Assembly (NCBI RefSeq): GCF_001544795.2
Contig: NZ_FCOI02000010.1
Coordinates: forward strand, 124,001-188,000
DNA length: 64,000 bases
Source of the DNA: Caballeronia temeraria
GTDB taxonomy: Bacteria; Pseudomonadota; Gammaproteobacteria; Burkholderiales; Burkholderiaceae
Reading direction: 5' to 3'
Each line of letters begins with the position of its first letter. Positions within the stretch are counted from its first letter, which is position 1. A program made the translations under genes and the position numbers. The notes under the pieces are model-generated. The model ran no database searches. It was not told the origin of the DNA and saw only the letters and a list, made by a program, of their open reading frames with translations. Of this stretch, positions 9,280-18,488 are shown one piece after another.

Positions 9280-9917
9280 GCTGTGGAATCCTGTTTTCGT
9301 GTTGGTTTATTAGCACTGCCCCTGTGCGGGGCGGCAGTCACTTTCTTTGCTGCTGCAAAGAAAGTAACCAAAGAAAGCAGCTCGATACGCGCGCGGTCAC
9401 ACGCAATTTGGGTAGTTCTCTCGTCCTCGGTGGCACTCGCCTAAGTGTCGCCCTCAAGCACCCCACCGGGCTTGGATCGCGCACGGTCTGACTGGCTAGT
9501 CGTTCCAGGGCGCTGGTTCAGCACCAAATAGCTCCGGCCCGCTTCGCGGCCGACCGGTCCATTGGGTCGGCGCGTGCTTCTTTGCTGACGCTTCCATCTC
9601 ACCGCACATGAGTCAGCTTGGTTTCCCTTGCAGACCCAACGGCGGCGCTTAGCGCTGTGCCGGAACTCTTTCGTGCTGAACCAGCGCGCCAAAACTAATA
9701 GCGTGTCAGACCGTGCGCGACCCAAGCCCGATGGGGCCTTCGAGGGCACTCTTTAGGCGAGTGCCACCTTGGACGAGAGGACTACCCAAACTACGTGTGA
9801 CCGCGGGCGTCAGAAGCTGCTTTCTTTGGTTACTTTCTTTGCAGCAGCAAAGAAAGTGACTGCCGCCCCGCACAGGGGCAGTGCCAATAGACCAAAAGCA
9901 AACCGGGATCCGGCGAA
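9280..9917. repeat. large palindromic element, copy A
   Basis: A 638-base near-perfect inverted repeat centred at about 9598.5. Matching parts keep the same dyad sum (19197): hairpin CTTTCTTTGC... at 9341-9364 with 9833-9856, and CTGGTTCAGCAC at 9513-9524 with GTGCTGAACCAG at 9673-9684. Arms are roughly 280 bases each, with a less regular middle. The right end keeps CGGGATCCGGCG; the left end (9280-9293) is degenerate. Smaller hairpins lie inside each arm. It fills the gap between mfd and argE. It is a close relative of copy B at 60704-61343. No transposase is present; the short open frames inside are products of the repeat and not convincing genes. Confidence 0.9.
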
Positions 9918-10011
9918 ACAAAACCAAAAAATGCCAAAACCCCAAAAAGCCCCATGCGGCCAGCATCACCCTTTTGGGCTATGATCAAACCCTACCCGCA
10001 GGAGTCAAAAA

Positions 10012-11247
10012 ATGTCACAGATCGCTGATCCGGCGCATCTCGAAGCCCCATCTTCCTCGTCCAAATCTTCCACGCCGATCTCCCTCCCGTGGATCGAGCG
10101 CCTCGTTTCCATCGACACCGTCAGCCGTAATCCGAATCTCGGTTTGATCGAAACCGTGCGCGACGAACTGCGCCGTGCGGGCATCGAAGCGATCATCACG
10201 AACGATCCGCGCGGCCAGTGGGCGAATCTCTTCGCCACGGTCCCGGCGCACGACGGCGAAACCAACGGCGGCATCGTGCTGTCGGGCCACACGGACGTCG
10301 TGCCGGTCGACGGTCAGGACTGGCAGAGCGATCCGTTCAAGCCCGAAGTGCGCGACGGCCTGCTCTACGGTCGCGGCTCGTGCGACATGAAAGGCTTCAT
10401 CGGCGCGGCGCTCGCCATGCTCCCGAAAATGCAGTCGACGAAACTCGCGAAACCCATCCACTTCGCGCTTTCCTACGACGAAGAAGTCGGCTGCGCCGGC
10501 GCGCCGCTGATGATCGCCGATCTGCAAAAACGCGGCTTGAAACCCGATGGCTGCATCGTCGGCGAACCGACGTCGATGCGCCCGATCATCGCGCATAAGG
10601 GCATCAACACCTACCACTGCTGCGTGCGCGGCTTCGCGGCGCACTCGTCGCTGACGCCGAAGGGTTTGAACGCGATCGAATATGCCGCGCGGCTCATCTG
10701 CCACATCCGCGATTTTGTCGACGAATTCCGCGCGCAAGGTCCGTTCGACGAACTCTACGACGTGCCCTTCACCACCGGCCAGACGAGCACGATCAAAGGC
10801 GGCAACGCGATCAACACCGTCCCCGCCGAATGCAACTTCGAGTTCGAGTTCCGCAATCTGCCGACCATCGACCCGGATCAGATTTTCAGACGCATCGAGT
10901 CGTACGCGCACGAAACGCTGTTGCCGAAGATGTTGAAGGAACACGGCAACGCGGCCATCGAATTCACGAAGCTCGCGTCCGCGCCCGGCCTCGATGCGAC
11001 CGAGCAGGCCGCGATCACGCAGCTCGTGCGCGCGTTGACCGAAAACCAGGACAAGCACAAGGTCGCCTACGGCACCGAAGCCGGATTGTTCGCGAACGCG
11101 GGCGTGCCGAGCATCGTGTGCGGGCCGGGCAATATCGAGCAGGCGCACAAGGCGAACGAGTACGTGTCGCTCGAACAGCTCATCCAGTGCGAAGCGTTCC
11201 TTGGCAAGTTCATTCACAGCATGTCCGTCGGAGCACAGCCCCGCTGA
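10012..11247 (+). CDS. argE: acetylornithine deacetylase
   Basis: A 411-residue M20-family metallohydrolase predicted to release ornithine from N-acetylornithine in arginine synthesis. Metal and catalytic residues are visible: H93 and D95 in SGHTDVVP, D125 in GRGSCDMKG, E157/E158 in YDEEVGC and E185 in GEPT, with a late histidine in QAHKANEY. The dimerisation domain lies around residues 195-300. The ribosome site AGGAG precedes ATG by 7 bases. It is followed after 23 bases by a PLP-dependent dehydratase gene. A related desuccinylase role cannot be fully excluded, but the sequence is of ArgE type. Confidence 0.9.
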   Translation: MSQIADPAHLEAPSSSSKSSTPISLPWIERLVSIDTVSRNPNLGLIETVRDELRRAGIEAIITNDPRGQWANLFATVPAHDGETNGGIVLSGHTDVVPVDGQDWQSDPFKPEVRDGLLYGRGSCDMKGFIGAALAMLPKMQSTKLAKPIHFALSYDEEVGCAGAPLMIADLQKRGLKPDGCIVGEPTSMRPIIAHKGINTYHCCVRGFAAHSSLTPKGLNAIEYAARLICHIRDFVDEFRAQGPFDELYDVPFTTGQTSTIKGGNAINTVPAECNFEFEFRNLPTIDPDQIFRRIESYAHETLLPKMLKEHGNAAIEFTKLASAPGLDATEQAAITQLVRALTENQDKHKVAYGTEAGLFANAGVPSIVCGPGNIEQAHKANEYVSLEQLIQCEAFLGKFIHSMSVGAQPR

Positions 11248-11270
11248 CCTTCTCTATCGACCTACACGCC

Positions 11271-12278
11271 ATGTCCACCGCCACGCAGCATTCCGACAAT
11301 ACGATCGACGGCACGCCCATTCCGACGCTCGACGAGATCGCCGAGCAGCACATGGCGCTCACGCCGTGGGTCGCGCGCACGCCGACTTTCGAGCGCCACG
11401 ATTTTCCGACGCTCGAAGGCACGCCGATCACGTTCAAGTTCGAACTGCTGCAGGCAAGCGGCACGTTCAAGGCGCGCGGCGCGTTCTCGAACATCCTCGC
11501 GCTCACCGATAGCGAACGTTCGGCGGGCGTCACGTGCGTATCGGCGGGCAATCACGCCGTGGCGGTGGCGTACGCGGCGCAGCGCATGGACGTGGGCGCG
11601 AAGGTCGTCATCATCAAAAGCGCGAGCCCGGCGCGCGTCGCGCTATGCCGGCGCTTCGGCGCGGAAGTCGTGTTCGCGGAAAATGTGGCCGAGGCATTCG
11701 ATGTCGTGCGGCGCGTCGAGGCGGAAGAAGGACGCGTGTTTCTCCATCCGTTCAACGGTTATCGCACGGTGCTCGGCACGGCGACCCTTGGCTACGAATG
11801 GACGTCACAGGCGCCCGATCTCGACGCGGTGATCCTGCCGATCGGCGGCGGCGGCCTGGCGGCGGGCGTATCGACGGCGATGCGTCTCGCGAATCCGTCG
11901 CTGCACGTGTACGGCGTGGAACCCGAAGGATCGGACGCGATGAAGCGCAGCTTCGAAGCGAATCACACGATCAAGATGGGCGCAATGCACGGCATCGCCG
12001 ATTCGCTGATGGCGCCGCACACCGAGCAGTACAGCTACGAGCTGTGCCGGCGGCATATCGACGACATCGTCACCGTGTCCGACAACGAATTGCGGCACGG
12101 CATGCTGCAGTTGTTCAGCGAGTTGAAGCTCGCCGTGGAGCCGGCATGTGCCGCCGCCACAGCCGCCCTGCTCGGGCCGTTGCGCGAGCGTCTGCAAGGC
12201 AAGCGCGTCGGCGTGCTGTTGTGCGGCACCAATACCGATCCGGCCACGTTCGCGAAGCATCTGGCGAACGCCGTCTAA
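11271..12278 (+). CDS. threonine/serine dehydratase-like PLP enzyme
   Basis: A 335-residue fold-type II PLP enzyme. The Schiff-base lysine is K67 in SGTFKARGA, the substrate loop SAGNHA follows, and the phosphate-binding loop GGGGLAAG lies near residue 190. It lacks the C-terminal ACT-like regulatory domain of biosynthetic IlvA, so it resembles catabolic threonine deaminases (TdcB type) or serine/threonine dehydratases, producing 2-oxobutyrate or pyruvate and ammonia. The start at ATG 11271 is 23 bases after argE, suggesting co-transcription. The gene converges on potI with a hairpin between them. Confidence 0.82.
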   Translation: MSTATQHSDNTIDGTPIPTLDEIAEQHMALTPWVARTPTFERHDFPTLEGTPITFKFELLQASGTFKARGAFSNILALTDSERSAGVTCVSAGNHAVAVAYAAQRMDVGAKVVIIKSASPARVALCRRFGAEVVFAENVAEAFDVVRRVEAEEGRVFLHPFNGYRTVLGTATLGYEWTSQAPDLDAVILPIGGGGLAAGVSTAMRLANPSLHVYGVEPEGSDAMKRSFEANHTIKMGAMHGIADSLMAPHTEQYSYELCRRHIDDIVTVSDNELRHGMLQLFSELKLAVEPACAAATAALLGPLRERLQGKRVGVLLCGTNTDPATFAKHLANAV

Positions 12279-12285
12279 AAATGCG

Positions 12286-12312
12286 CGCGGCCCCGTTCAG
12301 GGGCCGCGATTT
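12286..12312. terminator. hairpin between dehydratase gene and potI
   Basis: Arms CGCGGCCCC (12286-12294) and GGGGCCGCG (12300-12308) pair perfectly around a five-base loop. The following T run is short (ATTTC), so it is a probable terminator for the convergent genes. Confidence 0.6.
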
Positions 12313-12332
12313 CATCGAAATCGAACGAGACG

Positions 12333-13151
12333 TTACATCACCGCCGCGAGTCTTCTGCGCTCGCTGCGCTGCATGAACGCATTTGCCGCGATCACGCCGA
12401 CGGTCACGAACGCGATGAACAAGGTCGCGAGCGCGTTCATCTCCGGATTCAGACCCAGACGCACACGCGAGAACACGACGAGCGGCAACGTGGTCGAGCC
12501 GGGACCGGACAGGAACGCCGACAGCACGAGATCGTCGATCGACAGCGTGAAGGACAGCAGCCAGCCCGCGACGAGCGCCTGCGAGATCAGCGGCAGCGTG
12601 ATCGAGAAGAACACGCGCAACGGCGTCGCGCCGAGATCGAGCGCCGCTTCCTCCAGCGACGGATTCAGCTCCCGCACGCGCGATTCCACGATGATCGCGA
12701 CATACGAAATGCACAGCATCACGTGCCCGATCCAGATTGTGAAGAAGCCGCGATCCGGCCATCCGATGAGCTTCGCCATTTCGACGAACAGCAGCAGCAG
12801 CGAAATGCCCTGAATGACTTCGGGGATCACGAGTGGCGCGTTGATCATGCCCGCGTAAAGCGTGAAGCCCTTGAAGCGCCCCATGCGCGCGAGCACGAAG
12901 CCCGCCCATGTGCCGATCACGACCGACGCGCATGCCGTGAAGAACGCGATGCGCAATGACAGCCACGCGGCGTTGATAAGTTCGTCATCGGTGACGAGCG
13001 CGCGATACCACTTCAGCGACGGCTCGGTCCACACGGTGACGAGCGGTGAATCATTGAACGAATAAACGATGAGGCTCAGGATCGGGATATACAGAAACGC
13101 AAACCCGAGACCCAGCGCGGTGACCTGCAACGGACGGCTGACCTTGATCAT
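12333..13151 (-). CDS. potI: polyamine ABC transporter permease (PotI type)
   Basis: A 272-residue inner-membrane permease with about six membrane segments (first near residues 12-32). The EAA-type cytoplasmic loop is seen at LEEAALDLGATPLRVF (about residues 165-180), which contacts the ATPase. The start ATG 13151 overlaps the potH stop by four bases (ATGA), so translation is coupled. It is the last gene of potF-G-H-I, which imports putrescine or spermidine. Confidence 0.92.
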   Translation of the reverse strand: MIKVSRPLQVTALGLGFAFLYIPILSLIVYSFNDSPLVTVWTEPSLKWYRALVTDDELINAAWLSLRIAFFTACASVVIGTWAGFVLARMGRFKGFTLYAGMINAPLVIPEVIQGISLLLLFVEMAKLIGWPDRGFFTIWIGHVMLCISYVAIIVESRVRELNPSLEEAALDLGATPLRVFFSITLPLISQALVAGWLLSFTLSIDDLVLSAFLSGPGSTTLPLVVFSRVRLGLNPEMNALATLFIAFVTVGVIAANAFMQRSERRRLAAVM

Positions 13152-14056
13152 CGCTTTTCCTCCAGTTGCTTCGCCTGGAAGTGCTGGAAGAGCGCCATCG
13201 GCACGAGCAGCAAGAGGACCATCGCGCAGGTGACGGCGGAAGCCATCGGCCAGTCGGCGTTGTTGAAGAACTCGTTCCACATGACGCGGCCGATCATCAG
13301 CGTATCCGCGCCGCCGAGCAGTTCCGGAATCACGTACTCGCCCACCGCCGGAATGAACACCAGCAGACAGCCCGCGATGATGCCGTTCTTCGACAGCGGC
13401 AACGTGATCTGCACAAACGCCTTCCACGGCTTCGCGCCGAGATCGTAGGCCGCTTCGAGCAAGGTCAGATCCATCTTCACGAGATGCGCGTAAAGCGGCA
13501 TCACGAGAAACGGCAGATACGAATACACCATGCCGATATACACCGCGATGTTCGTGTGATACAGCTCGATCGGCGAATGCAGCAGGCCGATCGACATCAG
13601 GAAATTGTTCAGGAGTCCGTTGTTCTTGAGAATGCCGATCCACGCGTACACGCGAATCAGGAACGACGTCCAGAACGGCAGCATCACGGCCATCATCAGG
13701 ATATTGCGCGAGGCCGGATTCGAGCGGGCGATGTAATACGCCATCGGATAGCCGATCAGGAGGCACAGCAATGTGGAGACCGCCGCGACCAGCAGCGAGT
13801 TCATATAGGTCGCGAAGTACAGGCTGTCCTTGACGAGGAACGCGTAGTGCGCGAGATCGAGCGCGATATGCATCACGCCCTCTTCCATCGTCACGAGATC
13901 CGTGTACGGCGGAATGCCGAGCTGGCTATCCGCGAAGCTGATCTTCACGACGAGCAGGAACGGCACGAAGAACAGCATCAGCAGCCACAGATACGGGCCG
14001 CCGATGACGAGCGTGCGTCCGGAAATGCCGATGCGCTTGAGCCAGTTCATCATCAT
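13148..14056 (-). CDS. potH: polyamine ABC transporter permease (PotH type)
   Basis: A 302-residue permease starting [10 protein letters not shown], with a first membrane segment at about residues 20-42 and five more after residue 85. The EAA loop LLEAAYDLGAKPWKAF lies near residue 210. The start overlaps the potG stop by four bases and the end overlaps potI in the same way, so G, H and I are translationally coupled. With PotI it forms the membrane channel of the importer. Confidence 0.92.
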   Translation of the reverse strand: MMMNWLKRIGISGRTLVIGGPYLWLLMLFFVPFLLVVKISFADSQLGIPPYTDLVTMEEGVMHIALDLAHYAFLVKDSLYFATYMNSLLVAAVSTLLCLLIGYPMAYYIARSNPASRNILMMAVMLPFWTSFLIRVYAWIGILKNNGLLNNFLMSIGLLHSPIELYHTNIAVYIGMVYSYLPFLVMPLYAHLVKMDLTLLEAAYDLGAKPWKAFVQITLPLSKNGIIAGCLLVFIPAVGEYVIPELLGGADTLMIGRVMWNEFFNNADWPMASAVTCAMVLLLLVPMALFQHFQAKQLEEKR

Positions 14057-15225
14057 GCCGTCAGCACCACGCCCGCCGACGCGCTCCAGCGCACGTAGAC
14101 TTCGTCGTCGAACGTGGGCGAATCGATCTCGCCGATCGCGAGGCTCGACAGGTTCGCGACCACGACCTTGCCGGAATCGAGCGTCACGTGATAGAGCGTG
14201 TAGCCGCCCATGTACGCGATGTTCGTCACCCTGCCGCGGCCCCAGTTGTACGTGCCTTCGGGCGGCTTGCGCGTGAGCGCGATGCGCTCCGGGCGCACCG
14301 AGATCGTCACCGGCATGCCGAGCGGCCCGGTGATGCCGTGGCTCACATAGAGACGCACCGGCAGATCCGGCGATTCGATAAAAATGTGATCCGGCTCGTC
14401 CTCGACGACATTGCCGTCGAAGAGATTCGTCGAGCCGATGAACTGCGCCGAGAAGCGGGTGTTCGGATACTCGTACACCTCGTGCGGCGTGCCGAGCTGC
14501 ACGATCTGCCCTTCGCTCATCACGGCGAGGCGATTGGCCATCGTCATCGCTTCTTCCTGGTCGTGCGTCACCATGATGCAGGTGACGCCCACCGAGTCGA
14601 GAATGTTGACCAGCTCGATCTGCGTGCGCTGACGGATCTGCTTGTCGAGCGCGGACATCGGCTCGTCGAGCAGAAGCAGCTTCGGGCGCTTCACGAGGCT
14701 GCGCGCGAGCGCGACGCGCTGCTGCTGGCCGCCCGACAACTGATGCGGCTTGCGCTTGGCGAACTTCGCCATCTGCACGAGTTCGAGCGCGTTGTTGACG
14801 CGGTCCTTGAGTTCGCCGCCTTTTACGCCTTCCTGTTTCAGCCCGAACGCGACGTTCGACTCCACACTCATGTGCGGAAAGAGCGCGTAGGACTGGAACA
14901 TCATGTTGACCGGCCGGTTGTACGGCGGCATCTTCGCGAGATCTTCGCCGTCGATCAGGATCTGCCCTTCGGTCACGGATTCGAGTCCGGCGAGCATGCG
15001 CAGCAGCGTCGACTTGCCGCAGCCCGAGCTGCCGAGCAGCGCGAACAGTTCGCCCTTCTTCACCGACAGATTCACGCCCCGCACGGCCGTCGTCTCGCCG
15101 AATTTCTTCACGACGTCGACGATCCGCACGAAGTTGTCGTCCGTGTTCTGGGCCGACGGGAGACCGCCCGGCTCGCGCCGGCCGGCATTAGGCGCTGCCT
15201 TCACTGCGCTCGACTGCTCACTCAT
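14053..15225 (-). CDS. potG: polyamine ABC transporter ATP-binding protein (PotG type)
   Basis: A 390-residue ATPase. The ABC domain (about residues 33-265) has Walker [11 protein letters not shown]-loop at [10 protein letters not shown], signature [14 protein letters not shown], Walker [13 protein letters not shown] and switch histidine in VTHDQEE. A C-terminal TOBE domain follows (about 300-385). It energises the PotH/PotI channel. An intrinsic hairpin lies between potF and this gene, which should make the binding protein more abundant than the ATPase. Confidence 0.93.
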   Translation of the reverse strand: MSEQSSAVKAAPNAGRREPGGLPSAQNTDDNFVRIVDVVKKFGETTAVRGVNLSVKKGELFALLGSSGCGKSTLLRMLAGLESVTEGQILIDGEDLAKMPPYNRPVNMMFQSYALFPHMSVESNVAFGLKQEGVKGGELKDRVNNALELVQMAKFAKRKPHQLSGGQQQRVALARSLVKRPKLLLLDEPMSALDKQIRQRTQIELVNILDSVGVTCIMVTHDQEEAMTMANRLAVMSEGQIVQLGTPHEVYEYPNTRFSAQFIGSTNLFDGNVVEDEPDHIFIESPDLPVRLYVSHGITGPLGMPVTISVRPERIALTRKPPEGTYNWGRGRVTNIAYMGGYTLYHVTLDSGKVVVANLSSLAIGEIDSPTFDDEVYVRWSASAGVVLTA

Positions 15226-15302
15226 GATTGCCTGTTCGACTCCTTGCTTCGATGCGTCTTTCGTGACTCGCCCGCCGAACGTTGCGCGTTGCGGTCACGA
15301 AC

Positions 15303-15332
15303 AAAGCCCCCGGAGGTCCAGGGGCTTCGTCG
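15303..15332 (-). terminator. attenuating hairpin between potF and potG
   Basis: On the minus strand GAAGCCCC pairs with GGGGGCTT around a nine-base loop, followed by a short T-rich stretch (TGTT). It lies about 30 bases after the potF stop and before potG. The weak T tract suggests partial termination, a common way to overproduce the binding protein. Confidence 0.65.
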
Positions 15333-15360
15333 TTTCAAAAGAATAACCGGCTTGCCAGTT

Positions 15361-16476
15361 TCATCGGCCGGACTTGAATTCTGTCCAGAGCCGCGTCTGC
15401 AGGCGCTGGATTTCCGGCGGCAGCGGCTTCAGCAGGAACAGCGTCTTGATGACGTCCTGCGGCGGATACACGGCCGGATCGTTCGCCACGTCCTTGTCCA
15501 CGTACTTGCGCGCTTCGAGGTTCGCGCTCGGGTAGTACACGGCGTTCGTGATCGCGGCGTGAACCTGCGGCGTCTCGATGTAGTTGATCCACTCGTGCGC
15601 GGCCTCCTTGTTCTTGGCGTCCTTCGGAATCGCCATCACGTCGAACCAAACCGGCGCGCCGCCCTTCGGAATGTAGTACTCGATCTTGAACGGCTTCTTC
15701 GCGTCGACGGCGCGATGCTTCGCGATCACGACATCGCCCGACCAGCCGTAGGTGAAGCAGATGTCGCCGCCGACCATGTCGTTGATGTAGCCCGACGAGT
15801 TGAACTGCGTGATGTACGGACGGATCTTCTTCATCATCGCGAGCGCGTCACGATAGTCGGCCGGGTTCGTGCTCATCGGATCCTTGCCGATGTAATGCAG
15901 CGCCGCCGCGAACATCTGGTCCGGCGCGTCGAGCACGGAGACGCCGCACGCCTTCAGCTTCGAGATGTTCTCGGGCTTGAAGAGGATGTCCCAGTTGTTC
16001 AGCTCGACGTTCGGACCGAGGATCTGCTTCGCCTTGTCGACGTTGTAGCCGAGACCCGTCGTGCCGTAGGCCCAGGGCACCACGTACTTGTTGCCGGGGT
16101 CCGCGCCCTCGACGAGCTTCATCAGGTCGGGATCGAGATACTTGAGATTGGGCAGTTTCGACTTGTCGAGCGGCGCGAAGATGTTCGCGGCGATCTGCTT
16201 GCCGGCGTAGTTGCTCGTCGGCACGACGATGTCATAGCCCGAACGGCCGGTGAGCAGCTTGGCCTGCAGGGTGTCGTCGCTGTCGTAGTTGTCGTACTTC
16301 ACCTTGATGCCGGTCTGCTTGGTGAAGTTGGGAATCGTGTCCTTGGCGATATAGTCAGACCAGTTGTAGACATTCAACTGCGTGTCCTTCGCGGATGCCG
16401 CGAGCGGAGTCAACATCGCGGCGCATGCCAGAGCGCCCGCCAGCTTGGCCGTGCGGCTCGCCAGTTTCTCGTTCAT
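15361..16476 (-). CDS. potF: polyamine-binding periplasmic protein (PotF type)
   Basis: A 371-residue solute-binding protein. ATG 16476 has a ribosome site (AAGGGAG) and opens a signal peptide, residues 1-29, ending LAASAKD. The mature start TQLNVYNWSDYI is characteristic of spermidine/putrescine binding proteins, and aromatic and acidic pocket residues of the family are recognisable (for example in YGWSGDV and GGAPVWFDVM). It is the first gene of potF-G-H-I. A perfect 9-base inverted repeat lies about 120-150 bases upstream. Confidence 0.92.
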   Translation of the reverse strand: MNEKLASRTAKLAGALACAAMLTPLAASAKDTQLNVYNWSDYIAKDTIPNFTKQTGIKVKYDNYDSDDTLQAKLLTGRSGYDIVVPTSNYAGKQIAANIFAPLDKSKLPNLKYLDPDLMKLVEGADPGNKYVVPWAYGTTGLGYNVDKAKQILGPNVELNNWDILFKPENISKLKACGVSVLDAPDQMFAAALHYIGKDPMSTNPADYRDALAMMKKIRPYITQFNSSGYINDMVGGDICFTYGWSGDVVIAKHRAVDAKKPFKIEYYIPKGGAPVWFDVMAIPKDAKNKEAAHEWINYIETPQVHAAITNAVYYPSANLEARKYVDKDVANDPAVYPPQDVIKTLFLLKPLPPEIQRLQTRLWTEFKSGR

Positions 16477-17049
16477 TTCGATTCTCCCTTGTTCCGACGT
16501 GTCCCGACGTCGTGCCGCGCGGACCCGGCGCATTGTCCCATCGCCGATTGACCCGCGACTCCCTTAAAACCCCGAAAACTACCATTAAACGCAAGCGCGA
16601 CAAAAAACTAATGCGCTGCTTGTCGCGCAAAATGCACACGCCCTTGCGCTGCGCCGCCGCAGTCTTGCCACGCGGGCTTCTCCAGGGCTTGGCGCCGCTT
16701 GCGGACGGCTAGAAAGAGCGCGCATTTTAGCCCCTAATCGGCTGCTGCGGCACCTGATAAAACCACACTCGTCAAAGTGACACGCAAGCGTAAGCCCATT
16801 GCAATGTCATTATTCGTGATCGGCCGCCTGCATCCCTTCGCGTCGTCGTTTCGTATCTCTTTTGGAGCGACGGAAACGGGATGAGCCCGGGCGTCCGAGC
16901 CTGACGAGCTTTGACGAATAGCCAGCGGAACAGTTGTTGCGAGCCAATTCGACGTGCGCCGCGAAATGCGGCGTCTTCCGGACCGGCAACGCACGCGCTT
17001 CGACCGACACGACGCCGCCGTTGCATCGCTATTCGAGGCCGCCTACCGC
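16477..17049. other. intergenic region between potF and the Nramp gene
   Basis: This 573-base divergent region holds no convincing gene. A perfect 9-base inverted repeat, GCGCGACAA at 16595-16603 with TTGTCGCGC at 16620-16628, may be an operator or a hairpin in the potF leader. A TTGACG at 16911-16916 could be a -35 box for the Nramp gene, but no matching -10 was found. I do not recognise a manganese riboswitch. Confidence 0.5.
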
Positions 17050-18387
17050 ATGAATACCCATCCGTCCGTGCTCGCCCAGCTTTCAGCCGCGAAACCCGGC
17101 GCGCAGTCGCCCGCGGCAGGCCGCGAGGACCGGCAACGGGCGCCTCGGCCGCGCGGGCGCTGGTATTCGTTCGCCGGCGCGGGCGCGCTCGTGGCCATCG
17201 GCTATATGGATCCCGGCAACTGGGCGACGGCGCTCGCGAGCGGCGCGCGCTACGGCTACTCGCTGCTGTTCGTGGTGCTGCTCGCGAGCCTCATGGGCAT
17301 GCTGCTGCAATGGATTGCGTCGCGCCTGGGCGTCGTGACGGGGCGCGATCTCGCGCAGTTGTGCCGCGAACGCTACAGCCGCCGCATGACGCTCGTGCTG
17401 TGGATCGCGTGCGAGATCGCGATCATCGCGTGCGATGTTGCCGAGGTCGTCGGCAGCGCGGTCGCCTTGCAGATGCTTTTCGGCGTCTCGCTCACCGCGG
17501 GCGTGCTGATCTCGGCGGTCGCGACCTTCGCGATGCTCGCGCTGCAAAGCCGCGGCGAGCGCCCGTTGCGGCGGGCCGTGTCGACGCTGATTTTCTTCGT
17601 GAGCCTTTGCTTCGTGATCGAGCTCGCGCTGGCGCATCCGGTCTGGGGCGACGCGGTGCGCGGGCTCGCCCCGTCGCGCGAGCTGCTGCGCGATGCCGGC
17701 ATGCTCTGGCTCGCCGCCGGCGTGCTCGGCGCGACGGTCATGCCGCACAACCTCTACCTGCACTCGGCGCTCGTCAAAGACCACGCGAGCGCGGGCGACG
17801 ACGCCACCATCGGGCGCACGCTGCGCGGCGTGAACATCGACACGTTCGGCTCGCTCGGGCTCGCGTTCATCGTCAATGCTTCGCTGCTGGTGGTCGCGGC
17901 GGCCGTCTTTCACGCGAACGGCCACACCGGTGTCGACGATCTCGCCGATGCGCACCGTCTCCTCGCGCCGCTCGTCGGCAGTCACTGGGCGGGCGTCGTG
18001 TTCGCGACCGCGCTGCTCGCGTGCGGCCTGAACGCGACGGTCACCGGCACGCTCGCCGGCCAGGCGGTGATGGAAGGCTTTCTGCGCCTCAGGATGGCCC
18101 GCTGGGCGCGAGCGCTGCTGACGCGCGGCCTCGCGATCGGCCCGGCGCTCGTCGCGGTCGGAAGCTTCGGCCAGCATGGCTCGAACACGCTGCTGGTCGC
18201 GACGCAGGTCGTGTTGAGCCTGCAATTGCCGCTCGCGGTGATTCCGCTCGTGCGCTTCGCCTCCGATGCCGGGCTGATGGGCCGCTGGCGCGTCGCGCGT
18301 GTGCCGCTCGCGCTGGCGTGGGCATGCGCGGGCGTGATCGTCGCGTTGAACGGAGCCATGCTCTGGCAGGCGGTTTTTTCACGCTGA
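17050..18387 (+). CDS. mntH: Nramp family divalent metal transporter (MntH type)
   Basis: A 445-residue proton-coupled importer of manganese or iron with about eleven membrane segments. The two metal-site motifs are present: DPGN in segment 1 (GYMDPGNWAT, near residue 55) and MPHN in segment 6 (ATVMPHNLYLHSA, near 233). The start ATG 17050 (MNTHPSVLAQL) gives a 30-40 residue basic N-terminal tail before the first segment; upstream in-frame codons lack family similarity. Regulation is not evident from the upstream region. Confidence 0.88.
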   Translation: MNTHPSVLAQLSAAKPGAQSPAAGREDRQRAPRPRGRWYSFAGAGALVAIGYMDPGNWATALASGARYGYSLLFVVLLASLMGMLLQWIASRLGVVTGRDLAQLCRERYSRRMTLVLWIACEIAIIACDVAEVVGSAVALQMLFGVSLTAGVLISAVATFAMLALQSRGERPLRRAVSTLIFFVSLCFVIELALAHPVWGDAVRGLAPSRELLRDAGMLWLAAGVLGATVMPHNLYLHSALVKDHASAGDDATIGRTLRGVNIDTFGSLGLAFIVNASLLVVAAAVFHANGHTGVDDLADAHRLLAPLVGSHWAGVVFATALLACGLNATVTGTLAGQAVMEGFLRLRMARWARALLTRGLAIGPALVAVGSFGQHGSNTLLVATQVVLSLQLPLAVIPLVRFASDAGLMGRWRVARVPLALAWACAGVIVALNGAMLWQAVFSR

Positions 18388-18488
18388 CATGTCGATTTCG
18401 TGTCGATCTCGGGTTCGTGGCGCGTCTCGTGCTACCAAATCGCTTTTGCCCCTCGCCCTCGCCCTCGCCCGAACAGGACACGAATTAC

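Noticed and set aside
9300..9985. Short open frames in both palindromic copies with the recurring peptide FFAAAKKVTAAPHRGSANR
   Set aside because: The same peptide appears wherever the repeat arm is read in that frame, on both strands and both copies, without ribosome sites. It is a by-product of the repeat.
14188..16551. 787-codon plus-strand open frame over potG and potF
   Set aside because: Shadow frame rich in Arg, His and Val. potG and potF on the minus strand have clear motifs, starts and overlaps.
16741..17049. Manganese riboswitch upstream of mntH
   Set aside because: I looked for the conserved yybP-ykoY loops and did not find a convincing match.
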